Below are positions 6,971 to 13,267 of a DNA stretch of 13,267 nucleotides, in pieces (the first letter of the stretch is position 1; every line of letters starts with the position of its first letter). Both the position numbers and the translations under genes were made by a program. The notes beneath the pieces were generated by a model. The model had not been told where the DNA came from and searched no databases. It saw nothing but the letters and a program-made list of their open reading frames with translations. This stretch comes from Methylothermaceae bacterium (lineage in GTDB: Bacteria; Pseudomonadota; Gammaproteobacteria; Methylococcales; Methylothermaceae). The stretch spans positions 1-13,267 of the forward strand of contig JALVSV010000304.1 of the NCBI GenBank assembly GCA_027024125.1. The letters are read 5' to 3'.

Positions 6971-8017
6971 TTATTGAATGCGCGGATCCAGATCGCCAGA
7001 AGCATAGCGCTGGACCATGTCTTCCATGGATATCGGTTTGATTTTGGAAGCATTACCAGCACAACCGAAAGCCTCATAACGAGCCTTGCAGATATCCTTC
7101 ATTGCCTTGGTGGCCACATCAAAGATTTTGCGTGGGTCGAACTGTTTGGGATTTTCCTTGAGGAATTTGCGCATTGCCCCTGTCGATGCCAACCTCAGGT
7201 CGGTATCGATATTCACCTTGCGCACGCCGTGCTGGATTCCTTTCACGATTTCCTCCACCGGTACTCCATAAGCCTCACCGATATCTCCACCGTACTCATT
7301 GATGATTTCGACCCACTCCTGCGGAACAGACGAGGATCCATGCATCACCAGATGAGTATTGGGGATACGCGCATGGATCTCCCTGATCCGGTCGATGGCC
7401 AGCACCTCACCCGTTGGTGGCTTGGTGAACTTATAAGCTCCATGGCTGGTGCCAATGGCCACGGCCAAGGCATCGACCTTGGTTTTCTTGACGAAATCTG
7501 CCGCCTGCTCCGGATCGGTCAACAGCATTTCCTTGTCGATGGTCTCTCCCTTGTCCGATACCCCCTTCTCCAGGGAACCGAGACACCCCAGTTCCCCTTC
7601 CACCGAGACGCCACAGGCATGGGCCATGTCCGTCACCTTGGTGGTCACATCCACATTGTATTCATAACTGGATGGCGTCTTCATATCCGGCATCAGGGAG
7701 CCGTCCATCATCACCGAAGTGAATCCGGACTGGATGGATCGGGCACACACACCGGGATCGGCCCCGTGGTCCTGATGAACCACGATTGGGATGTGCGGCC
7801 ATTGTTCCAAAGCCGCCGCCACCAGATGACGAATGAAGTAGGCGCCTGCGTATTTCCTCGCTCCGGCGCTGACCTGCATCAGCGCCGGGCTGTCGGCTTC
7901 ATCAGCCGCCTCCATGATGGCATGCACCTGTTCCATGTTGTTGATATTGAACGAAGGCACGCCGTAACCATTTTCAGCAGCATGATCCAGAAGTTGTCTT
8001 AAAGTGATGAGTGCCAT
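6971..8017 (-). CDS. fba: Class II fructose-1,6-bisphosphate aldolase, copy 2
   Basis: A 348-residue sister of the next gene, about 80% identical by eye over the aligned part. It keeps the zinc and catalytic residues ([31 protein letters not shown]), so it should be active. The main difference is the loop after GSLE near residue 150: [14 protein letters not shown] here, six residues shorter than in copy 1 and without its GVGAEG stretch. I chose ATG 8017 because GGAGGAGG precedes it at normal spacing and because the protein then starts [15 protein letters not shown] exactly like copy 1; a TTG five codons upstream has no such support. It starts 19 bases after the tkt stop codon and is surely co-transcribed with tkt. 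Confidence 0.94.
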   Translation of the reverse strand: MALITLRQLLDHAAENGYGVPSFNINNMEQVHAIMEAADEADSPALMQVSAGARKYAGAYFIRHLVAAALEQWPHIPIVVHQDHGADPGVCARSIQSGFTSVMMDGSLMPDMKTPSSYEYNVDVTTKVTDMAHACGVSVEGELGCLGSLEKGVSDKGETIDKEMLLTDPEQAADFVKKTKVDALAVAIGTSHGAYKFTKPPTGEVLAIDRIREIHARIPNTHLVMHGSSSVPQEWVEIINEYGGDIGEAYGVPVEEIVKGIQHGVRKVNIDTDLRLASTGAMRKFLKENPKQFDPRKIFDVATKAMKDICKARYEAFGCAGNASKIKPISMEDMVQRYASGDLDPRIQ

Positions 8018-8036
8018 ATCAGCCTCCTCCAAGATC

Positions 8037-10046
8037 TCAGTTCGCCAGTACTTCTTCGACCGCTTTCACAACGTTGTCCACGGTAAACCCAAACTCTTCC
8101 ATCAAAAGTCCACCTGGCGCCGATTCGCCGAAACGGTCGAGCCCAACCACTTTACCATCCAGGCCGACATATTTGTACCAGCCTGCCGTTGCTCCGGCCT
8201 CCACAGCCACCCGGGCCTTCACGTCGGCAGGCAGCACGGCTTCCTTATAATCATTCGGTTGTGACTCGAACAGCTCAACGCAGGGCATGGAGACCACGCG
8301 TACCTTTTTACCATCCGCTGCCAGACGTTTGGCTGCCTCATCGGCCAGATGCACTTCGGAACCGGTGGCAATGATGATTGCATCAGGCTTGCCATCGCAA
8401 TCACGCAGAATATAGCCACCTTTGCTGATTGCCTCGATCTGATCCGAACTACGGTCCAGGTGAGGCAATCCTTGACGGGTCAATGCCAATGCCGAAGGCG
8501 TTTCCTGGCTATCAATGGAGTCGCGCCAGGCTACGGCTGTTTCCACTGCATCGGCCGGCCGCCAGACGTTCAGGTTGGGAATCAACCGCAAAGACGCGTG
8601 GTGCTCGATCGGCTGGTGCGTAGGACCGTCCTCGCCCAGGCCGATGGAATCGTGGGTGAATACATAGATGATCGGCAACTTCATCAGGGCCGACATACGA
8701 ACGCCGTTACGACAATAGTCGGAGAACACGTGGAAGGTTCCACCGAATGGACGGAAGCCACCATGCAGGTAAATGCCATTCATCATTGCGGCCATACCGA
8801 ATTCCCGCACCCCATAATGGACATAATTGCCATCTTCGTGGCTGTCACCTGGAGTGTTCAGATCTTTGCACCCCTTCCAATTGGTCAGATTGGATCCGGT
8901 CAGGTCGGCGCTGCCACCAAAAAACTCCGGCAAGTGTGGTCCATAGGCATCCAGAGCGTTCTGGGAAGCTTTACGGGTCGCAACCTTTTCGGCCTTGGTG
9001 TCGGTCTCATTGATGTAGGCCTGTGCCACCTGGGGCCAGTCTTCCGGCAACACCCCGTTGAGGCGGCGCTCCAGCTCACCTGCCAATTCCGGATATTCGG
9101 CCTTGTAGGCGGCAAATTGTTGCTGCCAGGCCTGCTCCAAGCTGTTGCCCTTTTCCCGGGCATCCCAGCCATCATAGATTTCCTTGGGAATTTCAAAGGG
9201 AGGATGGTTCCATCCCAGCACTTCCCGGGTCAAGGCAATCTCATCGTCGCCCAAGGGAGCACCGTGACATTCCTCCTTACCCTGCTTGTTCGGAGAACCA
9301 AAACCGATGATGGTCTTGCAGCAAATGAGGCTTGGTCTGTCAGTCTCGGCACGTGCCTGATCGATAGCGGCCTTGATGGCATCGGGATTGTGACCGTCCA
9401 CACCACGAATGACGTGCCATCCGTAAGATTCGAAGCGTTTGGCGGTATCGTCTGTGAACCAGCCCTCCACTTCCCCGTCGATGGAGATTCCGTTGTCGTC
9501 CCAGAAGGCCACCAGCTTACCCAGTTTGAAAGTACCTGCCAGAGCACAAGCCTCGTGGGAAACCCCTTCCATCATACATCCATCACCCAAAAATACGTAG
9601 GTGTGATGATCGATGATGTTGTGTCCGTCACGGTTGAACTGGGCGCCCAGGACTTTCTCTGCCAGAGCCATCCCGACTGCATTGGCAATCCCCTGCCCGA
9701 GGGGACCTGTGGTTGTTTCCACACCCGGGGTATAACCGTATTCCGGATGACCCGGGGTTTTGGAGTGTAATTGCCGGAAATTCTTGAGTTCTTCGATAGG
9801 CAGATCATAACCGCTCAGGTGCAGGAGCGAGTAGATCAGCATTGATCCATGTCCATTGGAAAGAACGAAACGGTCCCTGTTGGCCCATTTCGGGTTGTTC
9901 GGATTGTGTTGCAGGTAATCGTTCCACAAGACTTCCGCGATATCAGCCATACCCATGGGGGCACCTGGATGCCCGGACTTGGCCTTTTGTACCGCGTCCA
10001 TTGCTAGGGCACGGACGGCATTTGCGAGTTCTCGGCGTGAAGGCAT
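8037..10046 (-). CDS. tkt: Transketolase
   Basis: A 669-residue thiamine diphosphate enzyme that moves two-carbon units between sugar phosphates in the Calvin and pentose phosphate pathways. Seen, counted from the chosen start: SGHPG at 24-28, GHGS at 65-68, the cofactor-binding GDGCMMEG at 154-161, DDNGISIDG at 183-191, and later [19 protein letters not shown] in the pyrimidine domain. Length and motifs match E. coli TktA. The start is taken at ATG 10046, since AGGGAGG lies seven bases upstream and [10 protein letters not shown] is the usual opening; an in-frame ATG at 10070 would place that ribosome site inside the gene. First gene of the operon tkt-fba2-fba1, preceded by a good promoter and a likely CbbR site. 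Confidence 0.97.
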   Translation of the reverse strand: MPSRRELANAVRALAMDAVQKAKSGHPGAPMGMADIAEVLWNDYLQHNPNNPKWANRDRFVLSNGHGSMLIYSLLHLSGYDLPIEELKNFRQLHSKTPGHPEYGYTPGVETTTGPLGQGIANAVGMALAEKVLGAQFNRDGHNIIDHHTYVFLGDGCMMEGVSHEACALAGTFKLGKLVAFWDDNGISIDGEVEGWFTDDTAKRFESYGWHVIRGVDGHNPDAIKAAIDQARAETDRPSLICCKTIIGFGSPNKQGKEECHGAPLGDDEIALTREVLGWNHPPFEIPKEIYDGWDAREKGNSLEQAWQQQFAAYKAEYPELAGELERRLNGVLPEDWPQVAQAYINETDTKAEKVATRKASQNALDAYGPHLPEFFGGSADLTGSNLTNWKGCKDLNTPGDSHEDGNYVHYGVREFGMAAMMNGIYLHGGFRPFGGTFHVFSDYCRNGVRMSALMKLPIIYVFTHDSIGLGEDGPTHQPIEHHASLRLIPNLNVWRPADAVETAVAWRDSIDSQETPSALALTRQGLPHLDRSSDQIEAISKGGYILRDCDGKPDAIIIATGSEVHLADEAAKRLAADGKKVRVVSMPCVELFESQPNDYKEAVLPADVKARVAVEAGATAGWYKYVGLDGKVVGLDRFGESAPGGLLMEEFGFTVDNVVKAVEEVLAN

Positions 10047-10134
10047 ATCATCCCTCCCTTTAGTTTTCATTGATCGAAGATAGCTGTTCCGCCCTCAGCT
10101 GACACGAAACAACTGAACCATTCTAGCCGCTGTA

Positions 10135-10163
10135 TTGGCACTTTAACTGGAATTCGATATAAA
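10135..10163 (+). promoter_or_regulatory. Sigma-70-like promoter for cbbR
   Basis: TTGGCA (10135-10140) and TATAAA (10158-10163) each match the consensus at five of six positions and are 17 bases apart. Transcription would start near 10170, about 50 bases before the cbbR ATG. Its -10 box overlaps that of the opposing tkt promoter, so the two should compete for polymerase. Confidence 0.55.
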
Positions 10164-10184
10164 TTACAGTCAATATTATTTCAA
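10156..10184 (-). promoter_or_regulatory. Sigma-70-like promoter for the tkt operon
   Basis: On the minus strand TTGAAA (10179-10184) and TATATC (10156-10161) are 17 bases apart, matching the consensus at five and four of six positions. Transcription would start near 10149, leaving a leader of about 100 bases before the tkt ATG. The weak -10 box suits a promoter that needs an activator, and a LysR-type palindrome lies just upstream. Confidence 0.5.
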
Positions 10185-10190
10185 TTCAGC

Positions 10191-10205
10191 ATAAGTGTTT
10201 CTTAT
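10191..10205. promoter_or_regulatory. Likely CbbR operator (T-N11-A palindrome)
   Basis: ATAAGTGTTTCTTAT has perfect five-base arms around five bases and contains T-N11-A, the core motif of LysR-type regulator sites. It is centred about 50 bases upstream of the predicted tkt start point, where these regulators bind to activate, and downstream of the cbbR promoter, where binding would repress. That position fits autorepression of cbbR and activation of tkt by CbbR; binding itself is inferred. Confidence 0.5.
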
Positions 10206-10220
10206 ACCTGGTCTGCTCTT

Positions 10221-11147
10221 ATGAATATCACTTTACGCCAACTTCAGGTCTTCGAAAAAGTCGCCCGGCGTTTGAGCTTTACCCACGCAGCTCAGGAATT
10301 ATACTTGACTCAGCCGGCAGTCTCCATGCAAATCAAACTATTGGAAGACAACCTGGGGCTCCCTTTACTCGAACGATTGGGGAAGAAACTCTACCTAACT
10401 GAAGCGGGTAGGGAAATCTATCGCCTCAGCAGAACCATCGCCAGCCAGTTACAGGAAACCGAACAGGTGTTGGAGGCCATCAAAGGCACTGAAGGCGGCA
10501 CACTCACCATTTCGGTCGTCAGTACGGTTCATTATTTTGCCATCCGCGCCCTGGCCAATTTCTGCAAAAGCTTTCCCAAAGTCAGAATCGATCTCAAGGT
10601 CACCAATCGACAGGGATTACTCAGGCTTCTGGAGGAAAATGCCACAGACTTGGCGCTGATGGGGAAACCTCCCGCCGATTGGGACCTGATTGCAGAAGCT
10701 TTCATGGATAACCCCTTGGTGGTCATCGCCCCACCGGGCCACACCCTTTGCCAACAGCAGGAAATACCCCTGGCCAAGCTCGAAAAAGAAACTTTCCTGA
10801 TCCGGGAGCAAGGGTCCGGCACCCGGGGCGCTGTGGAAAGCTTCTTCAAGAGAAAGGGACTTTCGATATCGGGCAGTATGGAGATGAACACCAACACCGC
10901 CATCATACATGGGGTCGCAGAGGGTCTTGGTCTCGGGATCGTATCGTTACATACGATCCAACGTGAACTGGACGATGGCAGGTTGGTGATTTTGAATGTG
11001 GACTCGTTTCCCCTGATGAGGAAATGGTACCTGGCGCATAGAAGTGGAAAGAAACTGTCCCATGCTGCCGAAGCATTCAAGACATTCGTCAAAGAGCATG
11101 CATGGGAGTTTATGGATCACGCCCCGGAGAAGACAGGGCGGGCCTGA
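10221..11147 (+). CDS. cbbR: LysR-type regulator of the CbbR group
   Basis: A 308-residue regulator. The N-terminal winged helix-turn-helix spans about 2-62 (LRQLQVFEKVARRLSFTHAA, then LTQPAVSMQIKLLE), followed by a linker helix and an effector-binding domain from about 90. The opening and the ALMGKPP and RGAVESFF stretches in the effector domain are typical of CbbR, the activator of Calvin-cycle operons that senses metabolites such as NADPH or phosphorylated sugars. The position, divergent from tkt and next to fbp and aldolases, supports that role over other LysR types. ATG 10221 gives the standard family opening; the ribosome site is weak. No RuBisCO or phosphoribulokinase gene is in view, so the regulon's main target must lie elsewhere. 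Confidence 0.85.
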   Translation: MNITLRQLQVFEKVARRLSFTHAAQELYLTQPAVSMQIKLLEDNLGLPLLERLGKKLYLTEAGREIYRLSRTIASQLQETEQVLEAIKGTEGGTLTISVVSTVHYFAIRALANFCKSFPKVRIDLKVTNRQGLLRLLEENATDLALMGKPPADWDLIAEAFMDNPLVVIAPPGHTLCQQQEIPLAKLEKETFLIREQGSGTRGAVESFFKRKGLSISGSMEMNTNTAIIHGVAEGLGLGIVSLHTIQRELDDGRLVILNVDSFPLMRKWYLAHRSGKKLSHAAEAFKTFVKEHAWEFMDHAPEKTGRA

Positions 11148-11157
11148 AACCCGCCCT
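11135..11157. terminator. Hairpin between the converging cbbR and fbp genes
   Basis: AGGGCGGG (11135-11142) pairs perfectly with CCCGCCCT (11150-11157) over a seven-base loop that contains the cbbR stop codon. It starts 14 bases from the fbp stop on the other strand. Neither side has a true T-run (AAGTTG on plus, GTCTTCTC on minus), so it may be a weak two-way terminator or a 3'-end stabiliser. Confidence 0.5.
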
Positions 11158-11171
11158 AAGTTGTCAGGCAA

Positions 11172-12206
11172 TCATCCTTGCCCCTGATCCCATTCGCGGT
11201 GATAGGCCTCGATCAATTCCAACTCTTTCTTGGCCCCCAGGAACAGAGGCACCCTTTGATGGATCGATTCTGGCTGTATCTCCATGACCCTTTCACGTCC
11301 GGTAGATATCACCCCTCCGGCCTGTTCAACGATAAAGCCCATGGGATTGGCTTCGTACATGAGACGCAGTCTTCCCGACAGTCCCTTCTTCTTGAGTTTC
11401 TCATCCAGGGGATAAGTCCAGATTCCACCACGCATCAGGATGCGATACACCTCAGCGACAAACGAGGCGATCCAGCGCATGTTGAAATCCTTGCCCAAGG
11501 GGCCATCCTTGCCCTGTTCGCACTCTTCGATGAAACGCCGCACCGGCGGCTCCCAGAACCGGCGGTTGGACATGTTGATAGCAAATTCCTTGGCTTCTTC
11601 GTCGATCATGATATTGGGATGAGTCAGAATGAACTCACCGACACCTTGATCCAGAGTAAAACCATGGGCGCCATTTCCGGTAGTGAGCACCAGGGTCACG
11701 GACGGTCCATAGACACAGAACCCCGAGCAGACCTGTTCCTTGCCCGGCTGGAGGAAATCTGCCTCGGTCGGTTCCTCCACCCCCTCTGGACACCTCAAAA
11801 TGGAGAAGATGGTACCAATACACATATTGATGTTGATATTGGACGAACCATCCAAAGGATCGAAGCACGCCAGGTATTTACCACGACTTTCCCTGGGCAC
11901 TTGGATGATTTCGTCGTTTTCCTCGGAGGCCATTGCAGCCACATGCCCCGAACGGCTGAGGATGGAGATCATAATGTCATTCGAGAGCACATCCAGCTTT
12001 TGCTGAACCTCTCCCTGGACATTCTCCGCATCTTCCCCCACCGCCCCCAGGTTACCCACCAGCGCACCGTAGCGAACTTCTCTGGCGATCGCCTTGCAGG
12101 CTCTGGCAATATCGGCGATCAACAGTGTCAATTCACCGGTGGCCCCGCTGACCTTGCGTTGCTCTTGAATCAGAAACTCGGTTAATGAAACCCCTTGACC
12201 TTGCAT
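11172..12206 (-). CDS. fbp: Fructose-1,6-bisphosphatase, class I
   Basis: A 344-residue enzyme that hydrolyses fructose 1,6-bisphosphate to fructose 6-phosphate in gluconeogenesis and the Calvin cycle. Seen: GATGELT near 21-27, ENVQGEVQQKLD at 61-72, ASEENDE with metal ligands E95 and E96, the signature DPLDGSSNI at 116-124 with D116 and D119, RWIASFVAEVYR at 244-255 for substrate binding, and YEANP with E285. Length and order match class I FBPase. In a Calvin-cycle organism the enzyme may also act on sedoheptulose 1,7-bisphosphate, which the sequence cannot show. ATG 12206 has GAGGAG seven bases upstream. It begins 41 bases after the pyk stop with no promoter or terminator between, so the two genes are probably one transcript. 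Confidence 0.96.
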   Translation of the reverse strand: MQGQGVSLTEFLIQEQRKVSGATGELTLLIADIARACKAIAREVRYGALVGNLGAVGEDAENVQGEVQQKLDVLSNDIMISILSRSGHVAAMASEENDEIIQVPRESRGKYLACFDPLDGSSNININMCIGTIFSILRCPEGVEEPTEADFLQPGKEQVCSGFCVYGPSVTLVLTTGNGAHGFTLDQGVGEFILTHPNIMIDEEAKEFAINMSNRRFWEPPVRRFIEECEQGKDGPLGKDFNMRWIASFVAEVYRILMRGGIWTYPLDEKLKKKGLSGRLRLMYEANPMGFIVEQAGGVISTGRERVMEIQPESIHQRVPLFLGAKKELELIEAYHREWDQGQG

Positions 12207-12247
12207 AGCAATCTCCTCAAACTCATTGATTTGTCGTTCTCCAGCCC

Positions 12248-13267
12248 TCAGGCCGCTCCCGTCTTCAAAGCCAAAGCGTTCTTGACCTTGACGATTTTCA
12301 AGGTATTGGTCCCGCCTGTCACTCCAGTCAGGTCGCCCTTGGTGATGAGCACCCGGTCTTCTTCGGTCACCGCCCTGTATTTGAGCAGCAAATTCAGGGC
12401 AGCCTTGTTTTGAACCACGTGTTCGGTCGTCTCACATTTGAAATAGATTGGATACACTCCGCGATACAGGGTCACTTTACGGCAGGTCCTAACATGCTGG
12501 GTCAAGGCATAGATGGGGATTCCTGAACGGATCCTCGACATCCACAATGGAGTCGCCCCGCTTTCTGTCAAGGCCGCGATCGCCCGCACTGGAAAATGAT
12601 TGGCCAGATACATCGATGCCATTGCAATCGCCTCATCGACCCGCTTGAACTGCCGGTCCATCCGGTGGGACGAACGTCTGACCCTGGGGCTCTTCTCGGC
12701 TTCGCGGCAGACTCTGTCCATGGCCTTGACGGCATCGACAGGGTACTTGCCGGATGCAGTCTCGGCAGAGAGCATCACCGCATCTGTCCCATCAAAAACC
12801 GCATTGGCCACATCCAGCACCTCGGCCCGTGTCGGCAGGGGACTTTCGATCATCGACTCCATCATCTGAGTGGCAGTGATCACCGCCCGGTCCATGTCCC
12901 TGGCCTTGGATATCAGGTCCTTCTGCACCTGAGGCAGACGGGCGTCTCCGATCTCCACCCCCAGATCGCCCCGGGCCACCATGATGGCATCGGAAGCTTC
13001 GATGATCTCCTCCATCACCCCAGGCTGAACCGCCTCGGCGCGTTCCACTTTGGCGACGATCCCCGCCTCACCACCCGCCTCATGCAGCAAACGTCTGGCC
13101 AGATGGAGATCGGCAGCGCTTCTGGGGAAGGAAACGGCCAGATAATCAGCCTCGATCTCAACCGCTGTCTTGATATCTTCCTTGTCCTTGTCGGTCAAAG
13201 CGGTGGCCGAAAGTCCTCCGCCTTGTTTGTTGATGCCCTTGTTGTTGGACAGGACGCCTCCGACGAC
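12248..13267 (-). CDS. pyk: Pyruvate kinase, N-terminal part missing (window edge)
   Basis: 339 residues of pyruvate kinase, which turns phosphoenolpyruvate and ADP into pyruvate and ATP. The frame is open to the window edge, and its first residues ([20 protein letters not shown]) are internal, so about 140 residues including the ADP-handling start lie outside. Visible: [10 protein letters not shown] with the active-site lysine region, [12 protein letters not shown], and [19 protein letters not shown], followed by [19 protein letters not shown]; the C-terminal domain runs to the stop at 12248. The [19 protein letters not shown] segment resembles the PykA (type II) group. It is the upstream partner of fbp. 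No frameshift is seen in the visible part. Confidence 0.95.
   Translation of the reverse strand, partial: VVGGVLSNNKGINKQGGGLSATALTDKDKEDIKTAVEIEADYLAVSFPRSAADLHLARRLLHEAGGEAGIVAKVERAEAVQPGVMEEIIEASDAIMVARGDLGVEIGDARLPQVQKDLISKARDMDRAVITATQMMESMIESPLPTRAEVLDVANAVFDGTDAVMLSAETASGKYPVDAVKAMDRVCREAEKSPRVRRSSHRMDRQFKRVDEAIAMASMYLANHFPVRAIAALTESGATPLWMSRIRSGIPIYALTQHVRTCRKVTLYRGVYPIYFKCETTEHVVQNKAALNLLLKYRAVTEEDRVLITKGDLTGVTGGTNTLKIVKVKNALALKTGAA

Noticed and set aside
6974..8002. Plus-strand open frame of 342 codons opposite aldolase copy 2
   Set aside because: It mirrors the aldolase frame. A shorter, similar mirror frame exists opposite copy 1, as expected from paralogous coding sequence, and the translation has no family features.
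8349..9770. Long plus-strand open frame of 473 codons
   Set aside because: It lies entirely antisense to transketolase, has no recognisable domain or ribosome site, and is explained by codon bias of the real gene.
10047..10070. Upstream ATG at 10070 as the transketolase start
   Set aside because: It would put the strong AGGGAGG ribosome site inside the gene and add eight residues not seen in the family.
11178..12185. Plus-strand open frame of 335 codons opposite fbp
   Set aside because: It is the antisense shadow of fructose-1,6-bisphosphatase, which has full motif support.

Overview
The window looks like chromosomal DNA of an autotrophic, or at least Calvin-cycle-equipped, gammaproteobacterium. 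The basis is a ValS that resembles the E. coli enzyme along its whole length, a CbbR-type LysR regulator between carbon-metabolism genes, class II CbbA-type aldolases next to transketolase, and a class I fructose-1,6-bisphosphatase. A sulfur oxidiser, purple sulfur bacterium or Calvin-cycle methanotroph would fit; the sequence alone does not fix the genus.

Left edge, about 1-900, is a decayed accessory patch. It begins inside an IS21-family element: the last 38 residues of the IstB helper ATPase and the right end with three 23-base direct repeats. The element's end lies inside the antitoxin gene of a TumE/TumA-like toxin-antitoxin pair read on the minus strand. The antitoxin is cut after about 34 codons and carries an in-frame 18-base duplication; the toxin gene has a TAA at codon 19. 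An AT-rich stretch with small inverted repeats follows, then the 3' half of a tRNA-Arg(CCG)-like gene that ends two bases from the stop codon of the next gene. I read this as the scar of a mobile island.

Middle, 898-5695: a minus-strand signalling gene (degenerate receiver plus HDOD domain), a minus-strand AlkA-like DNA glycosylase, and divergently the complete valS.

Right, 5763-13267: a Calvin/central-carbon block. The minus-strand operon tkt-fba2-fba1 ends in a clear rho-independent terminator that faces the end of valS. cbbR is divergent from tkt. Their 174-base gap holds two overlapping back-to-back sigma-70-like promoters and a T-N11-A LysR palindrome placed to serve both. Converging on cbbR is a second minus-strand operon, pyk (5' end outside the window) followed by fbp. 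Transketolase, aldolase and bisphosphatase act together in regeneration of ribulose-1,5-bisphosphate, and CbbR is the expected switch.

No wholly unknown system was found. The points most worth a second look are the doubly broken toxin-antitoxin locus, the tRNA scar, the two diverging aldolase copies and the compact cbbR-tkt regulatory region.
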